The notes under the pieces are model-generated. The model saw nothing but the letters and a program-made list of their open reading frames with translations, ran no database searches and was not told the DNA's origin. A stretch of DNA of 64,000 bases from assembly GCA_028023455.1 (NCBI GenBank), contig JAQFVV010012394.1, forward strand, positions 27,415,053 through 27,479,052. The letters are read 5' to 3'. Position 1 is the stretch's first letter; every line of letters begins with the position of its first letter. This document shows, one piece after another, positions 58,301-61,178 of the stretch. A program made the translations under genes and the position numbers. This DNA is from Epiperipatus broadwayi. Taxonomy: Eukaryota; Onychophora; Udeonychophora; Euonychophora; Peripatidae.

Positions 58301-59919
58301 AATTCATGACATTCATCTGTAAGGAGTTTTGGATCTTGAAACAATGCACCTGAACCATTAGTATCTAAAGCACCTTTCTTCCAGCAGCTCAAATTGAAAA
58401 AGATGTAAATGTTTCAATCTTAGTCAATTTTCTTGTATAGTATAAATAGTGATAAATGATGGTTTCTGGAAAGAAGGTGCATTAGACCCTAAAGAGACAG
58501 TTGCACTGTTCCAAGAAGCAAAGCTCCTCACTAATGAAAGCTATAAGCTTGAACCTAGTTTGGGTATATTGGATAGAATAGCACAGGATAAGGATTTAAT
58601 AAGTGCCATCATCTTAAATCTATTCCTTTCTAAGGCTTATAGCAGGTGACATAAAGGTATGAAAGAAAGATGTTTGCTGCTAAAGCATAAATGTGATAAG
58701 CCCGAGTGATGTGATTGGTTTATATAAGTATAAAAATAAGAAAGTAGGACCAAAAGTAAATGTTAAAGAGACTAAAATAAAGTTCAATGGATTTTCTCAA
58801 AAGATGAAAATAAAAATTGATAATGATAAGTTAAAAGAAGTTAATAACCAAATACCTTAGTCCGATTACTACTACAGATGAAAACATAATGGATGAAATT
58901 AATCATAGAATTCAACTTGGTTGGAATACTTTGGTAGAAATAACTTAATATTAAAGGAAATATGCCTATGTGCTTGAAAAAGAAGGTTTTTAATAAATAT
59001 ATTTACTTATGGATCTAAGACTTGGACACTTAACAAAAGAGCAATAGAGACTTCAGACACTCAAAGAAGTATGAAGCGGTGCATGTTAGGAGTAACAAAA
59101 AGAGATCAAAAACAAAATACATGACTAAGAGAACAAACAGTGTTACTGGTATCACTGAAAGGATTAAGAGATGGAAGTGGAGTTGGGTTGGACATATTGC
59201 TAGAAGAGATAATAGATAGGCAGTTGAAATTTTAAACTGGACTCCAAGAGATTGCAAAAGATCTAAAAAAAGACTGCATGAGAGATAAATAGATGAAACA
59301 AGGAAGTGTGCTAGAGTGATGTGAAGAAGAGAGGGTAGAGATCGGAGAAGATGGATTGAACCTGAGGAAACCTTCATCTTGCAGAGGATTGATAATGATT
59401 GAAATGATTATGATGGTATAAAGAAGTATATCCAATGTAAGTTTTATATTAATGCATATCTCTTTTTTTGGTCATTAATTGTCTTGGACAAGTAAATTAA
59501 CTTATTTGTATTGTACTAATGGTTGTCCACATGAATTATTTACATGTGCATAAAACTTCATCTTTGTAAATAAATAACATTCATATAAATTACAATTATT
59601 GATTATCACAAAAAGGAAAATAAATTTACATTAACAAATTAATGGTTTTCTATTTTATAAATCATATTTTTTTTTTTCAAATGACTATTACATTCACTTT
59701 CATTTTAACAATCTCCAAAATATCAAACAAATAACATAGAAGGAATTAACAACAATTAACTTTTATTACTCACCTTTTTACATTTGTTTATTGCCATTTG
59801 AAATGGCCATAATTTTTTCAATTTTCGATCAGCTGGTTGGTAGGTTCTTAAAACAGGATCGTGAAACACAGTCCACAAGGGCAAAGGATGTGTTACTTTG
59901 CTGCTAATAACTTTCACAT
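1202..59919 (-). CDS. FASN: Fatty acid synthase-like gene, degenerate (12 exons in window, partial at both ends)
   Basis: Animal FAS is a cytosolic multidomain enzyme (KS-MAT-DH-psiMT-ER-KR-ACP-TE) that builds palmitate from acetyl- and malonyl-CoA. Twelve minus-strand exons follow FAS order from the start of MAT to just past DH: 59919-59774, 53373-53274, 46488-46333, 32951-32790, 27041-26927, 25468-25197, 14637-14500, 9944-9835, 9768-9633, 9401-9222, 3173-3031 (its acceptor is stranded at 8374-8375) and 1331-1202. Splice phases chain without conflict (0,1,1,1,2,1,1,0,1,1,0), giving about 596 codons. The first eight exons (about 400 codons) have no stop or frameshift. Oddities: the MAT and DH catalytic residues are substituted, exon 9 contains TAA, and an LTR retrotransposon splits exon 11. 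KS and the C-terminal domains lie outside the window. This is probably a pseudoenzyme paralogue, now a pseudogene or a null allele. Family assignment is strong for exons 1-8; exons 9-12 rest on weaker similarity plus phase and position. Confidence 0.85.
1332..3030. other. Intron 11 remainder with family-C inverted repeat
   Basis: The only structure I see is an inverted pair of a dispersed repeat (family C): left arm about 2030-2190, right arm about 2395-2550. Each contains the 14-bp palindrome AGATCTTAAGATCT. The rest is AT-rich with no supported exon. Confidence 0.6.
3031..3173 (-). pseudogene. FAS-like exon 11: DH catalytic-Asp exon, split by an LTR element
   Basis: The donor is TTTTTACT|GTATTA (phase 0). 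The matching acceptor (CATACCTAG, at 8374-8375) and the first four exon bases now lie on the far side of the retrotransposon at 3174-8369. The translation has DSSLSSLNHVAFLNMLF and then VSLYFYKQ, matching FAS DNWVSFMDTMLQ..IL....LYLPTR with one inserted residue. The catalytic Asp of FMDT becomes Asn. The distance to the next conserved block in exon 12 matches the family within about one residue. Confidence 0.55.
3605..3645 (+). promoter_or_regulatory. LTR core promoter: CRE-like site and TATA box
   Basis: TGACGTAA (3605-3612) lies about 25 bp upstream of TATAAAAAG (3637-3645). The same pair sits in the 3' LTR at 6571-6578 and 6603-6611. This spacing fits an RNA polymerase II promoter. Prediction only. 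Confidence 0.55.
3724..3754 (+). repeat. Perfect 9-bp-stem hairpin in LTR
   Basis: GGGATTGAA, 13 bases, then TTCAATCCC, about 80 bp downstream of the TATA box and therefore probably in the transcript leader. The 3' LTR copy is at 6691-6721. Confidence 0.7.
4769..4788 (+). repeat. Covarying hairpin, copy 1 (5' LTR)
   Basis: Stem GATAC/GTATC closes the 10-base loop CTTACGGTGA. Its copy in the 3' LTR is at 7733-7752. Confidence 0.7.
4836..4855 (+). repeat. Covarying hairpin, copy 2 (5' LTR)
   Basis: Stem AGTAT/ATACT closes the loop CTTACGATGA. Its copy in the 3' LTR is at 7801-7820. Confidence 0.7.
5406..6126 (+). other. Internal region of LTR element with assembly gap
   Basis: 527 bp on the left, a gap of 25 N at 5933-5957, and 169 bp on the right. 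The left part starts ACTGGCTTTCCC (possible primer-binding site from TGG, tRNA not identified) and carries one CTTACGATGA hairpin. I see no polypurine tract directly before the 3' LTR. The true interior length is unknown because of the gap. Confidence 0.7.
5709..5728 (+). repeat. Covarying hairpin, copy 3 (internal region)
   Basis: Stem GGTAC/GTACC closes the loop CTTACGATGA. Loop and stem length match copies 1 and 2, but the stem sequence differs in compensating pairs. Confidence 0.7.
6127..8369 (+). repeat. 3' LTR (2243 bp)
   Basis: Near-identical copy of 3174-5405. It keeps an extra CATTGTTTTTTT near its start that the 5' copy lacks; otherwise only single-base or short indel differences were seen. 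Confidence 0.9.
8374..9221. other. Intron 10 with a SINE copy
   Basis: Holds the stranded exon-11 acceptor (8374-8375) and a tRNA-like SINE copy at about 8961-9055. Short open frames here have no recognisable product. Confidence 0.5.
8961..9055 (+). mobile_element. tRNA-like SINE copy
   Basis: Begins GATTTAGTGTAGCGGTAGA (A-box-like), then a degenerate B-box region and the family tail CTCCCAAGCAATAAAACCATTTG. Members of this family share GTTTAGTGCAGTGGTAGAAT near the start. Confidence 0.6.
9222..9401 (-). CDS. FAS-like exon 10 (tentative): DH middle
   Basis: The acceptor is GAATGATAG| (phase 1) and the proposed donor TTCTA|GTAGGT (phase 1). The open frame includes YYIFEGGLMGKYHI, similar to the DH stretch FEV.EGG.VVSGKI, and KCMQRGRVCFEF, loosely like KELRLRGYDYG. 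The call rests mainly on its position and matching phases; it could be an unrelated open frame. Confidence 0.35.
9633..9768 (-). pseudogene. FAS-like exon 9: DH hot-dog strand, in-frame stop
   Basis: The acceptor is TTTTTTTGGCAG| (phase 0) and the proposed donor ATTAA|GTACAA (phase 1, weak). After the acceptor the frame reads L-N-Y-stop (TAA at 9759-9757) and then continues open with VEIPTRRDQFPIGFLKAF and SAAITLNWTDKFNLL, which resembles the first DH hot-dog strands. Counting the stop as a residue, the distance from the Trp of exon 8 to the Phe of DKF equals that in FAS within about one residue. That favours a real nonsense change. A weaker in-phase acceptor at GTTGAG|ATT (exon start 9729) would avoid it. 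Confidence 0.5.
9835..9944 (-). CDS. FAS-like exon 8: start of DH domain, catalytic His replaced
   Basis: The acceptor is AATTTTTAG| and the donor GCAACA|GTAAGT, phase 1 to phase 0. The translation has YEYILPKCHFENPIHAF then AFYLYHAWLCIAKAT. It aligns ungapped to FAS YLVDH..DGR.LFPATGYL..VWKTLA. YL, W and the A-K-A end are kept, but the catalytic His of VDH becomes Lys. Confidence 0.75.
10455..11645 (-). mobile_element. RTE-type LINE remnant, interrupted by family-B repeats
   Basis: The reverse complement at 11645-11375 reads FTDDMIVFAKNTLELS, the reverse-transcriptase (F)ADD active-site block. 10794-10455 matches the C-terminal end of the same LINE. Family-B repeats at about 10795-10985 and 11035-11345 lie between. 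Multiple stops and frameshifts; old and dead. Confidence 0.65.
11035..11345 (+). repeat. Family-B dispersed repeat
   Basis: Carries GAGTGCTGGTTCAGCACGAAA, CTACCTTGGGTGATAATGG and GGATAATCTCCAGTCTA blocks shared with 10795-10985, 16380-16680, 60425-60725 and 60787-61178. Non-coding; often present as inverted pairs. Confidence 0.6.
13248..14047 (+). mobile_element. 5'-truncated LINE with zinc-knuckle C-terminus, 27-bp TSD
   Basis: Flanked by a 27-base direct repeat (13221-13247 and 14048-14074, one mismatch). Encodes the C-terminal part of a LINE protein in two frames: KARTGSLATRKYICKWKN, then LVCKLCKEKIENIRHLL and IEC, a C-x2-C-x8-H-x4-C motif as in the terminal domain of many non-LTR elements. 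The 3' end carries a short CATCA-type tail. About 90% identical by eye to 51463-52095. One frameshift near 13600. Confidence 0.75.
14500..14637 (-). CDS. FAS-like exon 7: MAT-DH linker
   Basis: The acceptor is TACTTGACAG| and the donor AAGG|GTAAGT, phase 1 to phase 1. It encodes KLYSHKFPLPASTPSIG followed by SLVEWNHSRSWSV. This is the diagnostic linker of animal FAS (LYP..FP..RGTP.ISPLIKWDHS..W.V) with nearly identical spacing. Confidence 0.9.
16243..16680. repeat. Family-B repeats as an inverted pair
   Basis: Left copy (about 16243-16347) is minus and the right copy (about 16380-16680) is plus. Shared blocks are CTCTCATGCAAGGTAG / CTACCTTGCATGAGAG and ATTCATTAAGTGG / its complement. Confidence 0.6.
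17525..19985 (-). mobile_element. RTE-type LINE C-terminal half, split by a DNA transposon
   Basis: Pieces 17525-17709 and 19062-19985 form one LINE reading right to left. The minus-strand frame at 19544-19152 reads KVLFDEFSQKKKIK, HKYFGQIINMYANK, QSAFDRNNLILKGNMPICL and KRKLFNKCVLPVLT, the conserved block after the RT domain of RTE/BovB-type LINEs (YKYLGQ...WSAF...CLKRKV...CVLPVLTYG.ETW). Its 3' end is at the left. Inactive. Confidence 0.8.
17718..19053. mobile_element. Non-autonomous DNA transposon, 37-bp TIRs, perfect 8-bp TSD
   Basis: Starts GGTTGTC and ends GACAACC. The terminal inverted repeats match at 32 of 37 positions, including CCATATCCCACT. It is flanked on both sides by ATTATCTT (17710-17717 and 19054-19061). 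An 8-bp duplication suggests hAT, P or Merlin; the GG start is unlike the usual hAT CAG start. No transposase is recognisable (1336 bp). It is inserted in an RTE LINE, so it is the younger of the two. Confidence 0.9.
20461..20800 (+). promoter_or_regulatory. Promoter-like block with clustered short palindromes
   Basis: TATAAATA at 20528 is preceded by GGTCGTGGTGACC and followed by AGTCC-7-GGACT, GGGGTTTATATACCCC, ACCATATATGGT and GACCCTATAAGGTC, all within 260 bp. No gene follows; it may be the remains of an LTR or a DNA-element end. Confidence 0.3.
20805..20995 (+). repeat. Degenerate AT-rich tandem repeat
   Basis: Repeated units like TTTACATATTCATTATACA and ACAATTATTATTATT. The open frames it creates are low-complexity (Tyr/Ile/Leu) and not genes. 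Confidence 0.6.
21010..21560 (+). mobile_element. LINE reverse transcriptase fragment (RTE type)
   Basis: Across several frameshifts it reads KDRQDCSNYR, the ISLLTIRAKLFSKILLNRL block and ERLLE.-CGFR, the canonical N-terminal RT motifs. It is probably the same copy as 22385-23130, now separated by the foldback at 21658-22208. Confidence 0.7.
21658..22208. repeat. 551-bp foldback inside a LINE
   Basis: Left arm about 21658-21908 and right arm about 21980-22208, loop about 71 bp. A partial extra copy of the central segment lies outside the palindrome at about 21550-21645, so the structure is direct plus inverted. No coding potential. Confidence 0.75.
22385..23130 (+). mobile_element. RTE-type LINE 3' half with GAT-rich tail
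   Basis: The frame 22416-22718 reads DGNIMDEINHRIKH, WSAFDRNKLILKGNMPMCL and KRKVFNKCVLSVIT. It continues frameshifted with MERCMLGVTRRDQK and RPHVRWMDEIKKYAGVMW. It ends in TGATAATGATTGACAATGAT, a short ATG/GAT-type tail typical of RTE elements. Confidence 0.85.
23330..24010 (+). mobile_element. CR1/L2-like LINE 3' fragment
   Basis: Frameshifted remains of the block LP-L-YG-E-W followed by F-H, L-I--W-D and, downstream, G-P-L-Y. It resembles 56515-57110 closely. Inactive. Confidence 0.5.
25197..25468 (-). CDS. FAS-like exon 6: C-terminal part of MAT
   Basis: The acceptor is TTTTTTTCAG| and the donor GTTGCTG|GTAATA, phase 2 to phase 1. Translation starts RSDKWIPTFT, matching RS.RWLSTS of FAS, and continues with SAEYFLKMISSPTCLQNAL (family: SAEYHVNNLVSPVLFQEAL). 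It ends LTGVLAALGNLHVAG, equivalent to FLAGIGRLHLSG. At 272 bp it is the longest exon and one of the clearest homology blocks here. Confidence 0.9.
25469..26926. other. Intron 5
   Basis: Holds the mariner deletion derivative at 25772-26340 and otherwise unremarkable AT-rich sequence. Confidence 0.6.
25772..26340 (+). mobile_element. Mariner deletion derivative
   Basis: Ends share an imperfect inverted repeat (AGCTGCCTGCARTGCCATYT). The plus-strand frame 26047-26205 encodes EQHANIKFCFKLGKIATE and QKFKEFRARMGS, the N-terminal helix-turn-helix start of mariner transposases (EQRANIKFC.KLGKSATET). The catalytic part is deleted. TA is visible at the right end only. Confidence 0.75.
26927..27041 (-). 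CDS. FAS-like exon 5: MAT exon, catalytic His position
   Basis: The acceptor is ATACTAG| and the donor TTAAG|GTAAGA, phase 1 to phase 2. It encodes VPYTELKSLGPIYTAHL followed by HNLLNKELKDNLKALISG. This corresponds to the FAS segment with AFHSYFM...PLL.ELK. Ungapped alignment puts Tyr where the catalytic His of FHS should be. The downstream L(L)xxELK helix is kept. Confidence 0.75.
27042..32789. other. Intron 4
   Basis: Contains the 30255-30876 foldback, a 9-bp-stem hairpin at 27233-27257 (CAGTTTGAT/ATCAAACTG), an inverted CAACAGGTA/TACCTGTTG pair near 28434-28490 and a lone mariner-like end near 31860. The rest is AT-rich DNA without supported exons. Confidence 0.55.
30255..30876. repeat. 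622-bp foldback
   Basis: Left arm about 30255-30490 and right arm about 30652-30876, with long matching blocks from ATTAGAGGGG to AAATCTTCAAA. The arms also carry the CAGCA/CACTCATCAGTTGG block of family B. Confidence 0.8.
32790..32951 (-). CDS. FAS-like exon 4: MAT ferredoxin-like subdomain
   Basis: The acceptor is CGTTATAG| and the donor AAAAAAG|GTAACA, phase 1 to phase 1, 162 bp. Its translation (WEDIWEARILAQSGKDFCT, then IAFQPEMEHSVLNKLNKKG) follows the FAS pattern GLSWEEC....I.C.N..D.VTISGP.E.V..F...L...G in order and spacing. The reading frame is open throughout. Confidence 0.75.
34081..37370. mobile_element. Possible large DNA element with about 145-bp inverted ends
   Basis: 34081-34225 and 37225-37370 are inverted copies sharing GTAAAATTTTG, GCAGCC, TTTTTTGTTTAAA, CAGGGGCCTACAAA and TTTATTTCAATTTTTT. 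The 3 kb between them has no convincing coding region. A target-site duplication was not identified, so two independent inverted repeat copies remain possible. Confidence 0.5.
34962..35064. repeat. Nested hairpin
   Basis: Outer stem TAATTAAATCTA/TAGATTTAATTA, then CGAATGTC/GACATTCG, then an inner ACAAAA/TTTTGT stem. It lies just left of the possible LTR at 35089. Confidence 0.6.
37585..37695 (+). mobile_element. tRNA-like SINE copy
   Basis: GTTGGGTGCAGTAATAGAAT (A-box-like), GGTGAATTCTGGAAC and the tail region TTGTTTGATTATTTTTAT identify the same family as 8961-9055. Confidence 0.55.
38165..38595 (-). mobile_element. RTE-type LINE 3' end
   Basis: The minus-strand frame 38439-38176 reads KFKRLKWSWAGHIARRDDSR, WTIEILNWIPRDCKRPRNRP and HVRWMDEIRKCAGVMWRRE, the best-preserved copy of this C-terminus in the window. 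The 3' tail in the + orientation is TCATCATCATCATCAACC (ATG repeats in the element). Confidence 0.85.
38630..38765 (+). mobile_element. tRNA-like SINE copy, next to a LINE end
   Basis: TTGGAGTAATGAATTCTAGA start, then CACTGCTCAAACTGCTTACA and CTCCCAAACAATAAGCCATT tail, as in the other copies. Confidence 0.55.
39350..39605. repeat. Near-perfect 256-bp palindrome
   Basis: Arms of 115 bp each (39350-39464 and 39491-39605) differ at about two positions around a 26-bp loop. Each arm contains a CTGAAGAAGATT..AATCGAAACTGTTAAC hairpin motif. No coding potential. Confidence 0.9.
40556..40692. repeat. 137-bp imperfect palindrome
   Basis: AATAAAATTGAAACAAACAA at one end pairs with its complement at the other. 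The centre is CATCTCATATTGAGATG. Confidence 0.75.
42331..45138 (-). mobile_element. hAT transposon (ZBED/Buster-like), near full length, inactive
   Basis: The ends are CAGTGCTTCTTAAAC and, in reverse, CAGCATTTCTTAAACTG, hAT-type terminal repeats that both run into an ATGACCCC block. The transposase reads right to left. Frameshifted N-terminal pieces start MDKWLNLSTKG; a middle part has ALAAKKLSTELNDVL and YLSDIFEKLNDHNLSL; the open C-terminal frame 43057-42527 has LLPFSTTYLCEMTFSAL, the hAT dimerisation domain. Flanking 8-mers (CTGTACAT and TAATATAT) match at only four positions, so the duplication has decayed. Several stops and frameshifts. Confidence 0.85.
42527..43057 (-). pseudogene. hAT transposase C-terminal open frame
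   Basis: 176 codons open. Contains the hATC signature PFSTTYLCEMTFSALMYIKS, then VLKNVEDLYI and the terminal KKAHPSH, as in ZBED5/FAM200-like transposases (T.YLCE.GFSA...IKT.YR..L.VE). Upstream coding is broken at 43058-44340, so it is part of a dead element, not a host gene. Confidence 0.8.
45831..45904 (+). repeat. Tandem duplication, 2 x 37 bp
   Basis: The unit starts GAGAGATAAA and ends CTCTAATTAAA. The two copies differ at one position. Confidence 0.85.
46333..46488 (-). CDS. FAS-like exon 3: MAT nucleophile-elbow exon, catalytic Ser replaced
   Basis: The acceptor is TAATTACAG| and the donor GAAG|GTCTGT, phase 1 to phase 1. The exon encodes IGVGMGEIAAAYSDECLSI followed by EEAIRLAYILSR. 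It aligns with the FAS GHSLGE...AYADGCLS.EEA.LAAYWRG segment. The GxSxG serine reads Gly (GVGMGE), the preceding His reads Val, and the malonyl-binding Arg of AYWRG reads Leu. The surrounding residues are well conserved, so this is an aligned substitution rather than a lost region. Confidence 0.9.
48195..48330 (+). mobile_element. tRNA-like SINE copy (one of three in a row)
   Basis: GGTTTAACGAAGTGGTAGAA (A-box-like) is followed by GGATTGTGATTCCAACTC (degenerate B-box). Related copies are at 47955-48035 and 48385-48500. Confidence 0.6.
50425..50815 (+). mobile_element. RTE-type LINE 3' fragment
   Basis: The frame 50607-50804 reads MEMAGHICKRDDRTWAAEVL, NWIQRDHMRWMNEVRKFPGV and LWKRKTRDGRKG, the same C-terminus as 38165-38595 with a short deletion. 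Confidence 0.8.
51403..52585 (+). mobile_element. Mariner transposon carrying a nested LINE
   Basis: Inverted ends share GGTGTGA-A-TTTA-TTCCC, with TA on both outer sides. The C-terminal transposase remains at about 52200-52523: SSDLAPYDFWLFPKLK (the last catalytic Asp block), then LLNSISENEFQVFFQKWECH and GDYFKGNNSH, frameshifted. The N-terminal and central parts are missing, and a LINE fragment (51463-52095) occupies that place. Inactive. Confidence 0.8.
51463..52095 (+). mobile_element. LINE 3' fragment with CACAT tail, nested in mariner
   Basis: Second copy of the LINE at 13248-14047, including the LVCKLCKEGIENIRHLL zinc-knuckle region and an ACATCACATCACATCA tail. No clear target-site duplication was found. 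Confidence 0.8.
53065..53170 (+). mobile_element. tRNA-like SINE copy beside FAS-like exon 2
   Basis: TACAGTGGTAGAGTTGGGAA (A-box-like), AGCTCAAGGTCTG and the tail ACTTCTTATGATTATTTTA. Confidence 0.5.
53274..53373 (-). CDS. FAS-like exon 2: MAT domain
   Basis: The exon is bounded by TTGCAG| and TTTAG|GTAATT, phase 0 to phase 1. It encodes LPSLSDQIVLSIAVDLG, equivalent to the FAS helix that leads into the GHSxGE nucleophile elbow (the xxAIQIALVDLL region). It joins exons 1 and 3 in frame. Confidence 0.82.
54127..54260 (+). repeat. Tandem duplication, period about 83 bp
   Basis: TTAATGATATTACATGT and TCTATAAGTATATATTTTCA occur twice with an 83-bp offset. The second unit has lost a few bases. 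Confidence 0.75.
55645..55785 (+). mobile_element. tRNA-like SINE copy
   Basis: GGTTTGCTATAATAGTGAAT start, CTGGAACTCAAGAGCT, GTGTCACTTCCAATGCTGAA and a tail ending CTTGATCATTTC. Confidence 0.6.
56235..56360 (-). mobile_element. tRNA-like SINE copy, minus strand
   Basis: In reverse complement it reads GGTTTAGTGCAGTGGTAAAA near the start and ends in ACCATTTGATTATTG, close to the family pattern. Confidence 0.65.
56515..57110 (+). mobile_element. CR1/L2-like LINE 3' fragment
   Basis: Frameshifted remains include DRDITTATKIAVY, a YGS.-W-L-block at about 56600, and later FPDRVIYGELQHG and STPRLCYKNYLKEIL, the end block of CR1/L2-type RT proteins. Related to 23330-24010. Confidence 0.65.
58695..59420 (+). 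mobile_element. RTE-type LINE 3' half
   Basis: Reads MDEINHRIQLGW, GNMPMCLKKKVFN, GSKTWTLNKRAIE and KRWKWSWVGHIARRDNR across frameshifts. Ends in TTGATAATGATTGAAATGAT, the GAT-type tail shared with 22385-23130. Confidence 0.8.
59774..59919 (-). CDS. FAS-like exon 1: start of MAT domain
   Basis: The acceptor is TTTTTAAAG (phase 1) and the donor is AAAAAG|GTGAGT (phase 0). The translation includes PLPLWTVFHDPVL, which aligns without gaps to the FAS stretch that normally reads PLWF-x-FSGMGxQW; PLW is kept but the GMGxQ oxyanion-hole loop is not. The tail (L..LWPFQMAINKC) keeps the spacing of the family's L..F...I pattern. The preceding KS-MAT linker exon should end in phase 1 to the right; I did not find it before position 64000. 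Confidence 0.8.
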
Positions 59920-60424
59920 CTTTAAAAATAAAGGAAATCAAGTTAGTTAATTCTAATTAATAATAGCAATAAAGTTACCATTATCAGTATTAGTAATATT
60001 AAATAAAATTACTAGTCCTTATCATATTAAAACATCACATGATCATCATTTCCTATGCTTACACAATCTGTTAAAACAATAGCAAACTCTTCATACAGTA
60101 GCGCCACACAGTGCAGGCCTTAGTAATCGATGGATGCAAGAATTTTTGAGTAGGCACTAGATAGGGATTTTATGCACAAACCTTCTTGCATCCATATCAT
60201 ATTATTGGTAATAAATTTGTAATACATATAAAATGCTCAATATGCATTGAAAATGATTAGCCAATTAAATTTACTTTCAACTTATAAAGTGATAATCTAT
60301 TTTACATCTATGTTTATCCTGTAAAAAATAAAACATATATGAGTGTATGAAATTGAAATGGAAGTAATTGTAAGTCACAAGTCCTAAATAGAATGATACC
60401 ATCTATTAATAATGTTTATTAATC

Positions 60425-60725
60425 ATTCATTAGACTAGAGATTATCCATTTATTTCTGCAGTGTAATATTTCACTACACCACTCTCATGCAAGGTAAGAA
60501 CTGATTTCTATTTGTCTTTCATCCTTTATCGAAGGGTGTCATCATAAACATATGACCAAAGACATATGAAAAGGATGCAAGATCCATAAGATGCATATTT
60601 TGTGCTAAACCAGCAGGGACTCATCAATTGGCCCAGATCACAATCTTTTATATATATCTTTATTAATGTTCAGTATATAATTACTACAGTTTAATTGATA
60701 ATTGTCAGACTTTCTGCCCTCATAA
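60425..60725 (-). repeat. Family-B dispersed repeat
   Basis: Carries CTCTCATGCAAGGTAAG, the CAGCAGGGACTCATCAATTGG block and AGACTAGAGATTATCCA, in the opposite orientation to 11035-11345. Confidence 0.6.
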
Positions 60726-60786
60726 ATTTAACATAAACCATTTAATGGAAATATATTAAACAATTTTTATTAATCTCATTCATTAG

Positions 60787-61178
60787 AATAGAGATTATTC
60801 ACTTAATGAATAATATTTCAATAGTGTAATTTTCATTACATCACTCTCACGCAAGGTAGGGATTGATTTCTATCTGCTTTCACCACCTTATGGAAGGGTG
60901 TAATCATAAGCATGACCAAAGATAAGTGAAAAAGATATATGATCCCAAGATTCACATTTTGTGCTGAATCGGCACTGAGCCAACTGATGAGTGCTAGTTT
61001 GGCATGAAATGTGCATCTTGGGATTCATACATCTTTTTGGCATGTCTTTGTCCATATGTTTATCATTACATCCTTCCACAAGGTGTTAATAGCAGGTAGA
61101 AACCAGTCCCTACCTTGTGTGAGGTGGTGTAGTGAAAATTACACTACAGAAATATTGATTAGGTGGATACTATCTATT
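60787..61178. repeat. Family-B foldback
   Basis: Left arm about 60787-60970 (minus copy) and right arm about 60985-61178 (plus copy), meeting at CGGCACTGAGCCAACTGATG. The matching blocks include TAGTGTAATTTTCATTACA, CAAGGTAGGGA and their complements. Confidence 0.75.

Larger units (their letters stand above)
53374..59773. other. Intron 1
   Basis: Contains a tandem duplication (54127-54260), SINE copies (55645-55785 plus; 56235-56360 minus), a CR1/L2-like fragment, C10 at 58176-58185, a family-C copy (about 58230-58660) and an RTE LINE end. The rest, including 54270-55280 and 57200-58140, is plain AT-rich DNA. Confidence 0.6.

Noticed and set aside
59030-59435. Two minus-strand open frames of 115 and 67 codons
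   Set aside because: They are antisense shadows of the RTE LINE at 58695-59420. The same Leu/Ser-rich shadow appears at 22801-23076.
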